Source: Nonomuraea gerenzanensis (GTDB taxonomy: Bacteria; Actinomycetota; Actinomycetes; Streptosporangiales; Streptosporangiaceae). From it: a stretch of 64,000 nucleotides of DNA. The stretch is taken from positions 3,100,001 through 3,164,000 of the forward strand of contig NZ_CP084058.1 in NCBI RefSeq assembly GCF_020215645.1, written 5' to 3'. The notes beneath the pieces were generated by a model that saw only the letters and a list, made by a program, of their open reading frames with translations, was not told the origin of the DNA and made no database searches. Below, piece by piece: positions 8,968-18,040 of this stretch. How positions within the stretch are numbered: position 1 is the first letter of the stretch; each line of letters opens with the position of its first letter. The position numbers and the translations under genes were made by a program.

Positions 8968-10110
8968 GTGCAGCCCGTACGGGCCCGGGTGGCCGTCTCC
9001 CTGCTCTACGTGATCATGAGCATGCCCATCGGCGGGTGGGCCGCCCGGGTCCCGGAGATCCGCCGGCAGGTGGGCGCGGACGACGCGCTCTGGGGCCTGG
9101 CGAACACCCTGCCGAGTGTCGGCAACGTCGTCGGACTGTGCGCGATCATGCTGCTGGCGGGCCGGGTGTCCGACCGGCTGCTCGCCGTCGCCGGGGCCGC
9201 GCTCGTCCTGCTCACCGTGCCCCTGCTCGCCACGTCGGGCAGTCTCGCCGGGGTGGTGCTCGGCCTGACGACGTGGGCGCTGGTCGCCCACATCATGGAC
9301 GTTCCCCTCGGCGCGCTGGCCATCGAGGTGCAGCGCCGCTACGGCAGGCCCCTCATGGGCGGGTTCGACGCCTGCTTCGGCGCGGGCACGCTGGCCGGCG
9401 GGCTGACCGGCACCCTGGCGGCGGCGCTGGACGTGCCGCCGTGGGCGCAGTTCGCGTTCAGCAGCGCGCTGCTCGCGACGGCCCTGACGGTGACGGCCCG
9501 CTGGCTGCCGCGGGAGCCGGGTGGAAGGGCGGGCAGGTTGCGCGGGCGGTTCAACCGGCGGGTGCTCCCCGTGACCGCGATGGCCTTCCTGTCCGGGTAC
9601 GTCGCGGAGTCGGCGATCCTCTGGAACGCCGTCTACGTGTCCGACACCGCGGGCGCCGGGCCGGTCGCCGGAGGGCTCTCCTACACCGTGGCGGCCACGG
9701 CGGGCACCGTGGCGCTGCTGGCCGTGGACCGGCTCACCGCCCGGCTGGGCATCGTGCGCACGGTGCGGGCGTGCACGTCGTTCGCGGCGGCCGGGTTCGG
9801 TCTGTGCCTGCTGATCGGCACGCCGGCGGCGGCGGTCGCCGGGTTCGTCCTGCTCGCGGTGGGCATGGCGGCCGTGAATCCGAGCCTCTACACGGTGGCG
9901 GGCAACCAGCGGGGGCTGTCGCCCAGCGAGGGGGTCTCGATGCTGGAGCTGGGCCAGATGCCGGGCGCCTCGATCGCCGCCCCGGCCCTGATCGGCGCGC
10001 TGAGCGGGCTGATCGGCCTGCGGCTCGCCCTGGTGTCCGTCGTCGTCGCGGTGCTGCTGCTCTGCCTGCTGGCGGGCCGGTTGCGGGGAACGGGCGGTCC
10101 GGAGTGGTGA
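8968..10110 (+). CDS. MFS transporter
   Basis: A polytopic protein of about 380 residues with roughly 12 hydrophobic segments. The N-terminal SLLYVIMSMPIGGWAARVPE and the motif GLANTLPSVGNVVGLCAIML suit the bacterial MFS branch related to YbjJ/FucP-like proteins. GTG 8968 is preferred because it directly precedes the first transmembrane helix. It is transcribed away from the AraC-type regulator, a common regulator-effector arrangement. The substrate is unknown. Confidence 0.8.
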   Translation: MQPVRARVAVSLLYVIMSMPIGGWAARVPEIRRQVGADDALWGLANTLPSVGNVVGLCAIMLLAGRVSDRLLAVAGAALVLLTVPLLATSGSLAGVVLGLTTWALVAHIMDVPLGALAIEVQRRYGRPLMGGFDACFGAGTLAGGLTGTLAAALDVPPWAQFAFSSALLATALTVTARWLPREPGGRAGRLRGRFNRRVLPVTAMAFLSGYVAESAILWNAVYVSDTAGAGPVAGGLSYTVAATAGTVALLAVDRLTARLGIVRTVRACTSFAAAGFGLCLLIGTPAAAVAGFVLLAVGMAAVNPSLYTVAGNQRGLSPSEGVSMLELGQMPGASIAAPALIGALSGLIGLRLALVSVVVAVLLLCLLAGRLRGTGGPEW

Positions 10111-10121
10111 GTGCGGGCTCC

Positions 10122-10149
10122 TTGACAGCGGGATATGTATCGATAAAGT
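10122..10149 (+). promoter_or_regulatory. Possible promoter of the GH51 gene
   Basis: TTGACA at 10122-10127 is followed 16 nt later by TAAAGT. The spacer contains TATCGATA, a short palindrome that could be an operator. It lies 45-70 nt upstream of the arabinofuranosidase ATG. Confidence 0.4.
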
Positions 10150-10194
10150 TGCCCGCGTCCCCCGACACACCCTGCGCGAGAACGGTGCCCTCCG

Positions 10195-11724
10195 ATGACT
10201 GACAACGTCGTGCCCGCTGTCATCAACCTCGACGTGCCCGGCCCGGTGATCAACCGGCACCTGTACGGCCACTTCGCCGAGCACCTCGGCCGGTGCATCT
10301 ACGGCGGCTTCTACGTGGGCGAGGACAGCGAGATCCCGAACGAGGGCGGCATCCGCCTCGACGTGGTGGAGGCGCTCAGGGCGCTGGACATCCCGAACCT
10401 GCGCTGGCCGGGCGGCTGCTTCGCCGACGAGTACCACTGGATGGACGGCATCGGGCCCAAGGCCGACCGGCCGGTGATGGTCAACACGCACTGGGGCAAC
10501 GTCGAGGAGAACAACCACTTCGGCACGCACGAGTTCATGGCCCTGTGCGAGCTGCTGGGCGCCGAGCCGTACATTTCCGGGAATGTCGGGTCGGGCACCG
10601 TCAAGGAGATGAGCGACTGGGTCGAGTACCTCACCCGCGACGGCGACTCGCCCATGGTGCGGCTGCGCAAGCGGAACGGGCGCGAGGAGCCGTGGCAGGT
10701 GCGGTTCTGGGGGCTGGGCAACGAGGCGTGGGGCTGCGGCGGCAACATGTCGGCCCAGCAGTACGCCGCCGAGGCCCGCCGCTTCGGCACCTACTGCCGC
10801 GACCACGGCGACAACAAGCTCTACCGCATCGCCGCCGGCGCCAACTCGGCCGACTACGCCTGGACCGAGACGCTGATGAAGCAGTTCGGCGAGCTGGGCT
10901 GCGCCTACCGGCCCACCGGGTTCATGCAGGCGCTGTCGTTCCACTACTACACGATCCCCGGCCCCTGGCACGACAAGGGCGACGCCACGGTCTTCGACGT
11001 CGACGACTACTACCGCACGATGGTCAAGGCCGCTTACGTGGACGAGCTGATCACCGGCCACGCCAACGTGATGGACTGCTACGACCCCGGCAAGACCGTC
11101 GGCCTGGCGCTGGACGAGTGGGGCACCTGGTGGAACGTCGAGCCCGGCACCAACCCCGGCTTCCTCTACCAGCAGAACACCCTGCGTGACGCCCTCGTCG
11201 CGAGCCTGCACTTCGACATCTTCCACCGCCACGCCGACCGCCTGGTCCTGGCCAACATCGCGCAGACCGTCAACGTGCTGCAGGCGATGATCCTCACCGA
11301 CCCCGACAGCGGCGCACTCGTGCTCACCCCCACCTACCACGTGTTCGAGATGAACAAGGGCCACCAGGACGCCGCCTCGCTGCGGGTGGACGTCAAGGGC
11401 GCGCTGCCCGCGCGCGAGGTCGGCGAGTCGAGCCTGACGACCGTCTCCGCGTCGGCCAGCCGCAAGGACGGCCGGGTGCTGATCTCCCTGTCCAACCTGG
11501 ACGCGACCGACGCGGCCGACGTCGAGCTGGACCTGCGCGGCGGCTCGGTGACCGGCGTCCGCGCCCGCATCCTGACCGCCGGCGAGCTGCAGGCGCACAA
11601 CACCCCCGACGCCCCCGACACCATCGCCCCGCGCGTCCACGAGCAGGTCACGGCCACGGCGGCGGGGCTGCGCGTGCACCTGCCGGCCCACTCCTTCGTG
11701 ACGGTCGAGGGCACGATCGGCTGA
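10195..11724 (+). CDS. Alpha-L-arabinofuranosidase, glycoside hydrolase family 51
   Basis: A retaining glycosidase that removes alpha-L-arabinofuranosyl units from plant arabinan or arabinoxylan oligosaccharides. GH51 hallmarks are visible: N-terminal [20 protein letters not shown], the strand [14 protein letters not shown], the acid/base Glu in [13 protein letters not shown], and the nucleophile Glu in [12 protein letters not shown]. The C-terminal beta-sandwich ([16 protein letters not shown]) is complete. The length of 509 residues is typical. No signal peptide is seen, so it is cytoplasmic and acts on imported oligosaccharides. Confidence 0.95.
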   Translation: MTDNVVPAVINLDVPGPVINRHLYGHFAEHLGRCIYGGFYVGEDSEIPNEGGIRLDVVEALRALDIPNLRWPGGCFADEYHWMDGIGPKADRPVMVNTHWGNVEENNHFGTHEFMALCELLGAEPYISGNVGSGTVKEMSDWVEYLTRDGDSPMVRLRKRNGREEPWQVRFWGLGNEAWGCGGNMSAQQYAAEARRFGTYCRDHGDNKLYRIAAGANSADYAWTETLMKQFGELGCAYRPTGFMQALSFHYYTIPGPWHDKGDATVFDVDDYYRTMVKAAYVDELITGHANVMDCYDPGKTVGLALDEWGTWWNVEPGTNPGFLYQQNTLRDALVASLHFDIFHRHADRLVLANIAQTVNVLQAMILTDPDSGALVLTPTYHVFEMNKGHQDAASLRVDVKGALPAREVGESSLTTVSASASRKDGRVLISLSNLDATDAADVELDLRGGSVTGVRARILTAGELQAHNTPDAPDTIAPRVHEQVTATAAGLRVHLPAHSFVTVEGTIG

Positions 11725-11783
11725 GAGATCCGGGCAGGTAGGCTCGATCTCGGCCCGCCACCTTGAGGCAACCTGGAGGAAGC

Positions 11784-12653
11784 GTGGATCTCCGGGAGCT
11801 GGGAGCGTTCCTGAAGTCGCGCAGGGACCGGCTCGCCCCGCAGTCCGTCGGCCTGCCGTCCGGCACCCGGCGGCGGGTGCCCGGCCTGCGCAGGGACGAG
11901 GTGGCGGAGCTGGCGGGCGTGTCCATCGACTACTACACCGAGCTGGAGCAGGGCCGCGGCCAGTGCCCGTCGGAGCCGGTGCTGCACGCGCTGGCCCGCG
12001 CCCTGGCCCTGGATCCCGACGAGAGCGCCCACGCCTTCCACCTGGCGGGGCACCCGGCGCCGTACGGCGCCGAGCCCCTGCAGATGCAGTCGGCGCTGCG
12101 GCAGCTCATGGACCGGCTGCCGGACACCCCGGCGATGGTGATCACCGACCTGCACGAGGTCGTCGTGCAGAACCACGCCGCGCAGGTGCTCGTCGGGCCG
12201 CAGGCGGGGCTGACCGGCCTCCGGGCCAGCTTCCTGTACCACTGGTTCACCGTCCCGGCCACCCGCGACCTCTACCCGCCCGACGATCACGACTACCACT
12301 CCCGGCTGCTGGTCTGCGACCTGCGGGCCGCCGTCGCCCGCCGCGGCCCCGCCGACCCGGCCGCCCGCGCGCTGGTCGATCACCTGCTGGGCGCCAGTGC
12401 CGAGTTCGCCGGGCTGTGGCGGGCGCACGAGGTCGGGGTGCGTCACGAGGAGTACAAGCGGGTGGTCAACCCGGTGCTCGGCACCCTCAAGGTCACCTGC
12501 AACAGCATCGTCACGGCCGACGCCGCCCAGCGGCTGCTCTGGTTCGTCCCCGACGACGCCGACGCCGTGCCGAAGCTGCACGCGCTCGATCCCGCCGAGG
12601 TCTGGCGCGACACCCCCGGCCCGGCGTTCGGGCTGGTCAGAGCCAGGGGTTGA
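11784..12653 (+). CDS. XRE-family regulator with MmyB-like ligand domain
   Basis: The N-terminal helix-turn-helix (LRRDEVAELAGVSIDYYTEL then EQGRG) and the following MmyB/PAS-like ligand-binding region, including VTDLHEVVVQN-type residues, identify a large actinobacterial regulator family. These often sit beside and control dehydrogenase genes. GTG 11784 has GGAGG close upstream. The two oxidoreductase genes just downstream, on the same strand, are the likely targets. Confidence 0.88.
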   Translation: MDLRELGAFLKSRRDRLAPQSVGLPSGTRRRVPGLRRDEVAELAGVSIDYYTELEQGRGQCPSEPVLHALARALALDPDESAHAFHLAGHPAPYGAEPLQMQSALRQLMDRLPDTPAMVITDLHEVVVQNHAAQVLVGPQAGLTGLRASFLYHWFTVPATRDLYPPDDHDYHSRLLVCDLRAAVARRGPADPAARALVDHLLGASAEFAGLWRAHEVGVRHEEYKRVVNPVLGTLKVTCNSIVTADAAQRLLWFVPDDADAVPKLHALDPAEVWRDTPGPAFGLVRARG

Positions 12654-12736
12654 GCACCCCAGGCTAATCGGCGGCCGGTGCGGCACGCTGGATGACGGCG
12701 GCACGGGGGCGTCACCCGTGCCCGGGAGGAACCGTC

Positions 12737-13741
12737 ATGCGAGCAGCACTTGCCACCGGGGCCGGCGCCCCGCTGTCCCTGGTCGAACGCGAGATCCCGG
12801 AGCCGGGCCCGGGCGAGATCCTGGTCAGGGTCACCGCCTGCGGCCTGTGCTTCACGGACCTCAACCTGCTGCGCGGGCACTACCCGTTCGCGCGCTTCCC
12901 CGTCGTCCCCGGCCACGAGATCACCGGTACGGTCGCCGCGCTCGGCAGCGGCGTCACCGGCCTGTCCGTGGGCGACCCCGTCGGCGCCCAGTTCCTGTAC
13001 GACTCGTGCGGCCACTGCGGCTACTGCGTGTCCGGCGACCAGATCCTCTGCCCGGCCAAGCGCGTCACGGGCATCGTCGCCGACGGCGGCTACGCCGAGT
13101 ACGTCCTGCTCAAGGACGGATACGTGACCCCGATCCCGGCCGGGCTCGACCCGGTGGCCGCGGCGCCGCTGATGTGCGCGGGCCTGACCGCGTTCAACGG
13201 CCTGCGCAGGGCGGGCGCCAGGCCCGGCTCCCGGGTGGCGGTCATCGGCAGCGGCGGCATCGGCGCGCTGGCCGTCCGGTACGCCACCGCGATGGGCGCC
13301 AGGGTCGCCGTGCTCGGCCGCTCGGCCGCCGGCGAGGCGAGCGCCAAGGAGCTGGGCGCGGAGCTGTACGTGCCCACCCGCGACACCGACCCCGCCGCCG
13401 CGCTCAAGGCGTGGGACGGCGGCGCGAACGTCATCCTGAACGCCGCCCCCTCCAACGAGGCGGCCTCCGCAGTCCTGACCGGGCTCGCCCCCGACGGCAC
13501 GCTCGTGCTCTGCGGCTACGACAACACGCCGCTCACCCTCACCGCCCAGCCGATGGTGCTCAACCGGCTGCACGTCATGGCCTCGCCGTCGGGCTCGCCG
13601 CACGACCTGCGCGACACGCTGGCCTTCTCCGCGCAGCACGGCATCCTGCCCGCCGTCACACCGATCACCCTCGACGAGGCCCCGGCCGCCCTGGACGCCA
13701 TGGGCGGGGGATCCGCCGGCCGTCGCGTCATCACGTTCTGA
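12737..13741 (+). CDS. Zinc-dependent alcohol dehydrogenase
   Basis: A medium-chain dehydrogenase/reductase. The catalytic-zinc Cys (ACGLCFTDLN), the GHE motif (VVPGHEITG) and the structural-zinc cysteines (DSCGHCGYCVSGDQILCP) are all present. The Rossmann motif VIGSGGIGALAVRYA binds NAD(P). The length of 334 residues is normal. A good ribosome site (GGGAGGA) precedes ATG 12737. The SDR gene follows 15 nt later, so the two are probably cotranscribed. Confidence 0.92.
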   Translation: MRAALATGAGAPLSLVEREIPEPGPGEILVRVTACGLCFTDLNLLRGHYPFARFPVVPGHEITGTVAALGSGVTGLSVGDPVGAQFLYDSCGHCGYCVSGDQILCPAKRVTGIVADGGYAEYVLLKDGYVTPIPAGLDPVAAAPLMCAGLTAFNGLRRAGARPGSRVAVIGSGGIGALAVRYATAMGARVAVLGRSAAGEASAKELGAELYVPTRDTDPAAALKAWDGGANVILNAAPSNEAASAVLTGLAPDGTLVLCGYDNTPLTLTAQPMVLNRLHVMASPSGSPHDLRDTLAFSAQHGILPAVTPITLDEAPAALDAMGGGSAGRRVITF

Positions 13742-13756
13742 CGAGGAGAGCCTCCC

Positions 13757-14653
13757 ATGAGCAAGACCATTCTGATCACCGGCGCCGGCTCGGGCTTCGG
13801 CGCGCTGTCCGCGCGCGCCCTGGCCCGCGCCGGGCACACCGTGTACGCGGCCATGCGCGCCACCACCGGCCGCAACGCCGCCCGCGTCGCCGAGGCCAGG
13901 CAGTACGCCGGGGAACACGGCGTCGAGCTGCGCACCGTGGAGCTGGACGTGCTGTCGCAGGAGTCCGTGGACGCGGCGGTCGCGACCGTGCTGGCCGAGG
14001 CGGGCGCCATCGACGTGGTGGTGCACAACGCCGGCCATATGGTGCTCGGCCCGGCGGAGGCGTTCACGCCCGAGGAACTGGCCGCCGTCTACGACATCAA
14101 CGTGCTGGGCAGCCAGCGGCTCAACCGGGCGGTCCTGCCGCACCTGCGTGAGCGGGGGCAGGGCCTGCTGCTGTGGATCGGCTCCAGCTCCACCAGGGGC
14201 GGCACGCCGCCGTACCTGGCGCCATACTTCGCCGCCAAGGCGGCGGCCGACGCGCTCGCCGTGTCGTACGCGGCCGAGCTGGCCCGCTTCGGCATCGAGA
14301 CCACGCTCGTGATTCCCGGCGCGTTCACCTCGGGCACGAACCACTTCGCCAACGCCGGACACCCGGCCGACCAGCGGGTCGTCCCGGCCTACGACGAGCG
14401 GTACGGCGCGCTGATGGAGCAGGTGGGGGAGCGGCTGGCCGCCCTGCAGCCGCCCGGCGCCGACGTGTCCATGGTCGCCGACGCCGTGGTGGAGGTCGTG
14501 GACGCCCCGGACGGCAAGCGGCCGTTCCGGGTGCACGTCGATCCGCTCGACGACGGGTCGGCGGAGGTCAGCGAGGTCGCCGACCGGGTCAGGGCGCGGT
14601 TCCTGGCCCGCATCGGCCTGGAGGACCTGCTCACGCCGGGCTCCGCCGCGTAA
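13757..14653 (+). CDS. Short-chain dehydrogenase/reductase
   Basis: A classical SDR of 298 residues. It has the cofactor motif TGAGSGFGALSARAL, the NAG motif (VHNAGHMV), a catalytic Ser in WIGSSSTRG and Tyr-x3-Lys in PYFAAKAAAD. The substrate is unknown. It follows the zinc alcohol dehydrogenase closely and is probably in the same operon. Confidence 0.9.
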   Translation: MSKTILITGAGSGFGALSARALARAGHTVYAAMRATTGRNAARVAEARQYAGEHGVELRTVELDVLSQESVDAAVATVLAEAGAIDVVVHNAGHMVLGPAEAFTPEELAAVYDINVLGSQRLNRAVLPHLRERGQGLLLWIGSSSTRGGTPPYLAPYFAAKAAADALAVSYAAELARFGIETTLVIPGAFTSGTNHFANAGHPADQRVVPAYDERYGALMEQVGERLAALQPPGADVSMVADAVVEVVDAPDGKRPFRVHVDPLDDGSAEVSEVADRVRARFLARIGLEDLLTPGSAA

Positions 14654-14664
14654 CGTACGGGGGT

Positions 14665-15180
14665 ATGACCCACACTCACGATGAGGACCCGGCGTGTGAG
14701 GTGGCCCACAGCGAGGCCCCCGCCGCGGCGGACGGGCGCACCCTGGTCGCCGTCTTCGCCTCCCCGGTGGCCGGCTGCCTGCTGAGGTTCGGGGCCGAGC
14801 TCGGCTACCGCACGGTCCTGTACGAGCCCGACCCGGAAAGGCGCCTGGCCGGGTTCGAGCCGGCCCAGCGGCTGGCCGACCACCTGGACGGCACGGCCGA
14901 CGTGGTGCTCACCGACCACCACCGCGACGAGATCGGCCCGATCCTGCGCGACGTGCTGAAGTTCCCCGTCCGCTGGGTCGGCATCATGGGCAGCGCCCGC
15001 CACACCGCCCCGCACGTGGGGGCGCTGGCCGAGCTGGGGGTGCCGCCGGAGGAGGTCGCCCGGGTGCACCGGCCCATCGGGCTCAACATCGGCTCGAAGA
15101 CCCCGCCCGAGATCGCCGTCGCGACGCTGGCCGGCCTGATCGCCGACCGCAACGGCCGCCCGGGCGGGTTTCTCTTCTAG
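14665..15180 (+). CDS. XdhC-like protein (C-terminal Rossmann domain)
   Basis: The C-terminal half carries the XdhC_C signature: VGIMGSARHTAPHVGALAEL, VARVHRPIGLNIGSKTPPEI and ATLAGLIADRNGRPGG. XdhC proteins help insert or sulfurate the molybdenum cofactor in xanthine dehydrogenase-type enzymes. At 171 residues this protein has only the C-terminal domain and lacks the N-terminal XdhC_CoxI segment. No molybdenum hydroxylase is nearby, so its partner is unknown. The stop codon overlaps that of a decayed gene on the other strand. Confidence 0.85.
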   Translation: MTHTHDEDPACEVAHSEAPAAADGRTLVAVFASPVAGCLLRFGAELGYRTVLYEPDPERRLAGFEPAQRLADHLDGTADVVLTDHHRDEIGPILRDVLKFPVRWVGIMGSARHTAPHVGALAELGVPPEEVARVHRPIGLNIGSKTPPEIAVATLAGLIADRNGRPGGFLF

Positions 15181-15449
15181 ATCCAATGCCGCTTGGTCAA
15201 CGTGGTGGCGGCTTGGAGGAGGGCCGGAAGATCCAGCGCATCACCCGGACCGCTGCCGCCGGGCTCGACGAGGGCGCCGCGGGCGGCGAGCCCCCAGTCC
15301 GCGGCCGTGATCCAGCCGGCCGGGTCGTGGAAGGAGGCCGCGGTGCCGAGGGCGTCGATCGCGGCGCGCGGGAAGGCGCCGCCGCGATCGACCTCCTCGG
15401 CCTAAGGAGCCACGATCGCGTCGATCACGGCCGCCGGAGCTTCGGTCAA
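15177..15449 (-). pseudogene. Decayed gene, possible acyl-CoA dehydrogenase N-terminal fragment
   Basis: Translating the minus strand from TTG 15449 gives LTEAPAAVIDAIVAP, a TAG stop at 15404-15402, then AEEVDRGGAFPRAAIDALGT and about 55 more residues to a TAG at 15179-15177. The pair IVAP...AEEVDRxGxFP resembles acyl-CoA dehydrogenase N-termini, where the stop would replace a residue such as His. The TTG overlaps the stop of the upstream aldose dehydrogenase gene (TTGA), suggesting former coupling. The downstream part is not recognised. The assignment is tentative. Confidence 0.4.
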
Positions 15450-16531
15450 GGCTTCACCTTGAGGATCCTGTCGTCGTCGGGGCCGGGGACGCCGAGCTGG
15501 TCGCGGTTGCTGGTGGTGAGCCAGAGGCCGCCGTAGGGGGACTTGATGACCGTCCGCAGCCGGCCGTACTGGCCGGTGAAGTGCGCGACGGGTGTGCCGA
15601 CGCCGGCGCCCTGGAGCGGGATGGCCCACAGCCGCTGGCCGCGCAGGCCGGCGATGTAGATGACGTTGCCGCTGATGGCGAGCCCGCTGGGGGACGCTTC
15701 CGCGGGCGTCCACTGCAGGAGCGGGTCGACGTAGCCGGGCGTGCCCGTCTGGCCCTCGACGACCGGCCACCCGTAGTTGGCGCCCGGCGTGATCAGGTTG
15801 AGCTCGTCCCAGGTGGCCTGGCCGAACTCCGAGGCCCACAGGCGTCCCTGGTGGTCCCAGTCGAAGCCCTGCACGTTGCGGTGGCCGAGGCTGTAGACGG
15901 GCGAGCCGGGGAACGGGTTGCCGGGGGCGGGCGCGCCGGTGGCGGTGATGCGCAGGATCTTGCCGCCGAGGCTGGCCGGGTCCTGTGAGTTGGCGGGGGC
16001 GCCGGCGTCGCCGGTTCCGACGTAGAGGAAGCCGTCGGGGCCGAACGTGATCCGCCCGCCGAGGTGGGAGGTGCCGGTCGGGATGCCGGTCAGCACCGGC
16101 TCGGGGGTGCCGAGCGCGCCGTGAGTGTAACGCATGCGCACGATCCGCTGGTCGGTCACGCCCGTGTGGTAGGCGTAGACGTAGCGGTCCTTCCAGAAGT
16201 GCGGGGAGACGGCCAGGCCCATCAGGCCGCCCTGGCCGGTCGCGTTGACGTCGGGGACGACGCCGACCTCGCGGACGGGCTTGCCGGGGACGATCGACAC
16301 GATCCGCGCGGTGTTGCGCTCGCTGACGAGGGTCTCTCCGTTGGGCAGGAACGCCACGCCCCAGGGGATCTGGAGGTTGGTGGCGACGGTGCCGGTGACG
16401 ACGGGACCGGTCGACTCGTCGGCGTACGCGGGCTGCACGCCGAGCAGGGCCACCGCCAGACCTAAGAGCAGCGCTCCTGCGCGCCTTCTCCGTCCTCGCC
16501 TGGCCTCTGACACGAACGATGGAAACGGCAA
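15446..16531 (-). CDS. Secreted PQQ-type aldose sugar dehydrogenase
   Basis: A soluble glucose/sorbosone dehydrogenase-family six-bladed beta-propeller of 361 residues. A signal peptide (RRRAGALLLGLAVALLGVQP, ending near AYA) exports it. Family motifs include IPWGVAFLPNGETLVSERNT, GQGGLMGLAVSPHF, GGRITFGPDGFLYVGTGDAG and SLGHRNVQGFDWD. Such enzymes oxidise aldoses using PQQ. TTG 16531 has AAGGGA 7 nt upstream. A plausible promoter lies at 16622-16650. No PQQ biosynthesis genes are in the window. Confidence 0.88.
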   Translation of the reverse strand: MPFPSFVSEARRGRRRRAGALLLGLAVALLGVQPAYADESTGPVVTGTVATNLQIPWGVAFLPNGETLVSERNTARIVSIVPGKPVREVGVVPDVNATGQGGLMGLAVSPHFWKDRYVYAYHTGVTDQRIVRMRYTHGALGTPEPVLTGIPTGTSHLGGRITFGPDGFLYVGTGDAGAPANSQDPASLGGKILRITATGAPAPGNPFPGSPVYSLGHRNVQGFDWDHQGRLWASEFGQATWDELNLITPGANYGWPVVEGQTGTPGYVDPLLQWTPAEASPSGLAISGNVIYIAGLRGQRLWAIPLQGAGVGTPVAHFTGQYGRLRTVIKSPYGGLWLTTSNRDQLGVPGPDDDRILKVKP

Positions 16532-16621
16532 TTCGCTATCCCTTCACGAAAGACACCAGGGCCGGGTCGAGCGGGAACGCTGGGACGCCCGATTCCATGA
16601 TCACGGAGACGTCCGGAAAGG

Positions 16622-16650
16622 AATGTAACGGGTGGTTTTGGTCTGGTCAA
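16622..16650 (-). promoter_or_regulatory. Putative promoter of the aldose dehydrogenase gene
   Basis: On the minus strand TTGACC (16650-16645) and TACATT (16627-16622) are separated by exactly 17 nt, about 90 nt upstream of the TTG start. This fits a housekeeping sigma promoter. The remaining intergenic bases show nothing else notable. Confidence 0.5.
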
Positions 16651-16728
16651 TAGACCCGTCAACCGGCCGCGTGTCCCCTTTGGCCGGAATGCCTCATCAA
16701 TTGCGGCATAAACAAGCGGTGCCCGCGC

Positions 16729-18039
16729 TCACTCCTCCGGCGGCACGCCGAGCACGGCGTCCAGCAGTGCGTCGTCGTCCTCGGCCGGCACCGCGCGCAG
16801 ATCGAGCAGGCATCGGCCGCCCTCCACGCGCGCGAGGACGGGCGGCTCGGCCCGGCGCAGCACGGCGGCCATGGCCCCGTCCAGCGCGACGGCGGCGCTC
16901 GGCAGCACCACCCCGGGCGCCCCGCCGCCGCCGACCACGCTCTGGCTGCCGACGGCCTCGGCGTCGATCCCCTTGTCACGCAGCCGGGCCGCCAGGCTCT
17001 CGGCGCGGGCGCGCAGCGCGGCCTGGCCGGCGTGCAGGCTCTCCCAGGTCGGGGTCGGCGGGCCCGCGACCGTGGCCTCCAGCGCCGCCAGCGTGATCTT
17101 GTCCACCCGGAGCGCGCGGGCCAGAGGATGGCGGCGCAGCCGCTCCACGAGCTCGGCGCGGCCGAACAGCAGGCCGCACTGGGGGCCGCCGAGCAGCTTG
17201 TCGCCGCTGGTGGTGACCAGGTCGGCGCCCTCGTTCAGCCAGGTCGTGACGTCGGGCTCGCGGGGCAGCAGCGGCTCGGGGGCCAGCAGGCCCGAGCCGG
17301 CGTCGCCGACGAGCGGGACGCCCCGATCACGGCACAGCTCCGCCAGCCGCGCCACCGGGACGTCGGCCGTGAAACCCTCGATCCGGTAGTTGGACGGGTG
17401 CACCTTCAGCACCATCCCCGTCCGCGGCCCGATCGCCTCGGCGTAGTCGGCGAGCGAGGTGCGGTTGGTCATGCCGACCTCGCGCAGCCGCGCGCCCGTG
17501 GAGACGAGCAGGTCGGGCAGGCGGAAACCGTCGCCGATCTCGATCAGCTCGCCCCGGCTGATCACGATCTCGCCGCCCGCCGCGAGCGCGGTGGCCGCCA
17601 GCGCGAGCGCGGCGGCGTTGTTGTTGACCACGTGGACCGCCTCGGCCGCGGGCACCGCGGCGGCGAGCGCGGCCAGCGCGGTGCGTCCCCGCCGGCCCCG
17701 GCCGCCCGTGCCGAGGTCGAGCTCGACGTCCGTGACGCCGGCGGCCAGCTCCACCGCCTGGCGGGCGGCGGCCGACAGCGGGGCGCGGCCCAGGTTGGTG
17801 TGCAGCAGCACGCCAGTGGCGTTGATCACCGGACGCAGCCCGGAAGCCGAGGTCGGCAGCGACGCCAGCACGGCGGCCAGGACGTCCGACGGCGGCAGGT
17901 CACCCTTCCTCGCGTGCTGCTGCGCGGCCACGATCAGGGCCTTGACCTGGGCGTGGCCGAACCGCCTGCGGGCCTCGGCCAGCCGGGGGTGGGCGAGCAG
18001 GGCGTCCGTCCTGGGGATGGATCGGCGAGGGTCTGTCAC
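16729..18039 (-). CDS. selA: L-seryl-tRNA(Sec) selenium transferase
   Basis: A PLP enzyme that converts Ser-tRNA(Sec) to Sec-tRNA(Sec) using selenophosphate. The family motifs are clear: the N-terminal domain (PRTDALLAHPRLAEARRRFG), VINATGVLLHTNLGRAPLS, VHVVNNNAAALALA, RGELIEIGDGFRLPD, and the PLP-lysine region LVTTSGDKLLGGPQCGLLFG. The length of 436 residues is slightly short but complete. GTG 18039 starts 1 nt after the stop of the upstream desulfurase gene, so the two are almost certainly an operon. Together with selD, tRNA-Sec and selB this completes the bacterial selenocysteine pathway. Confidence 0.95.
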   Translation of the reverse strand: MTDPRRSIPRTDALLAHPRLAEARRRFGHAQVKALIVAAQQHARKGDLPPSDVLAAVLASLPTSASGLRPVINATGVLLHTNLGRAPLSAAARQAVELAAGVTDVELDLGTGGRGRRGRTALAALAAAVPAAEAVHVVNNNAAALALAATALAAGGEIVISRGELIEIGDGFRLPDLLVSTGARLREVGMTNRTSLADYAEAIGPRTGMVLKVHPSNYRIEGFTADVPVARLAELCRDRGVPLVGDAGSGLLAPEPLLPREPDVTTWLNEGADLVTTSGDKLLGGPQCGLLFGRAELVERLRRHPLARALRVDKITLAALEATVAGPPTPTWESLHAGQAALRARAESLAARLRDKGIDAEAVGSQSVVGGGGAPGVVLPSAAVALDGAMAAVLRRAEPPVLARVEGGRCLLDLRAVPAEDDDALLDAVLGVPPEE

Positions 18040-18040
18040 G

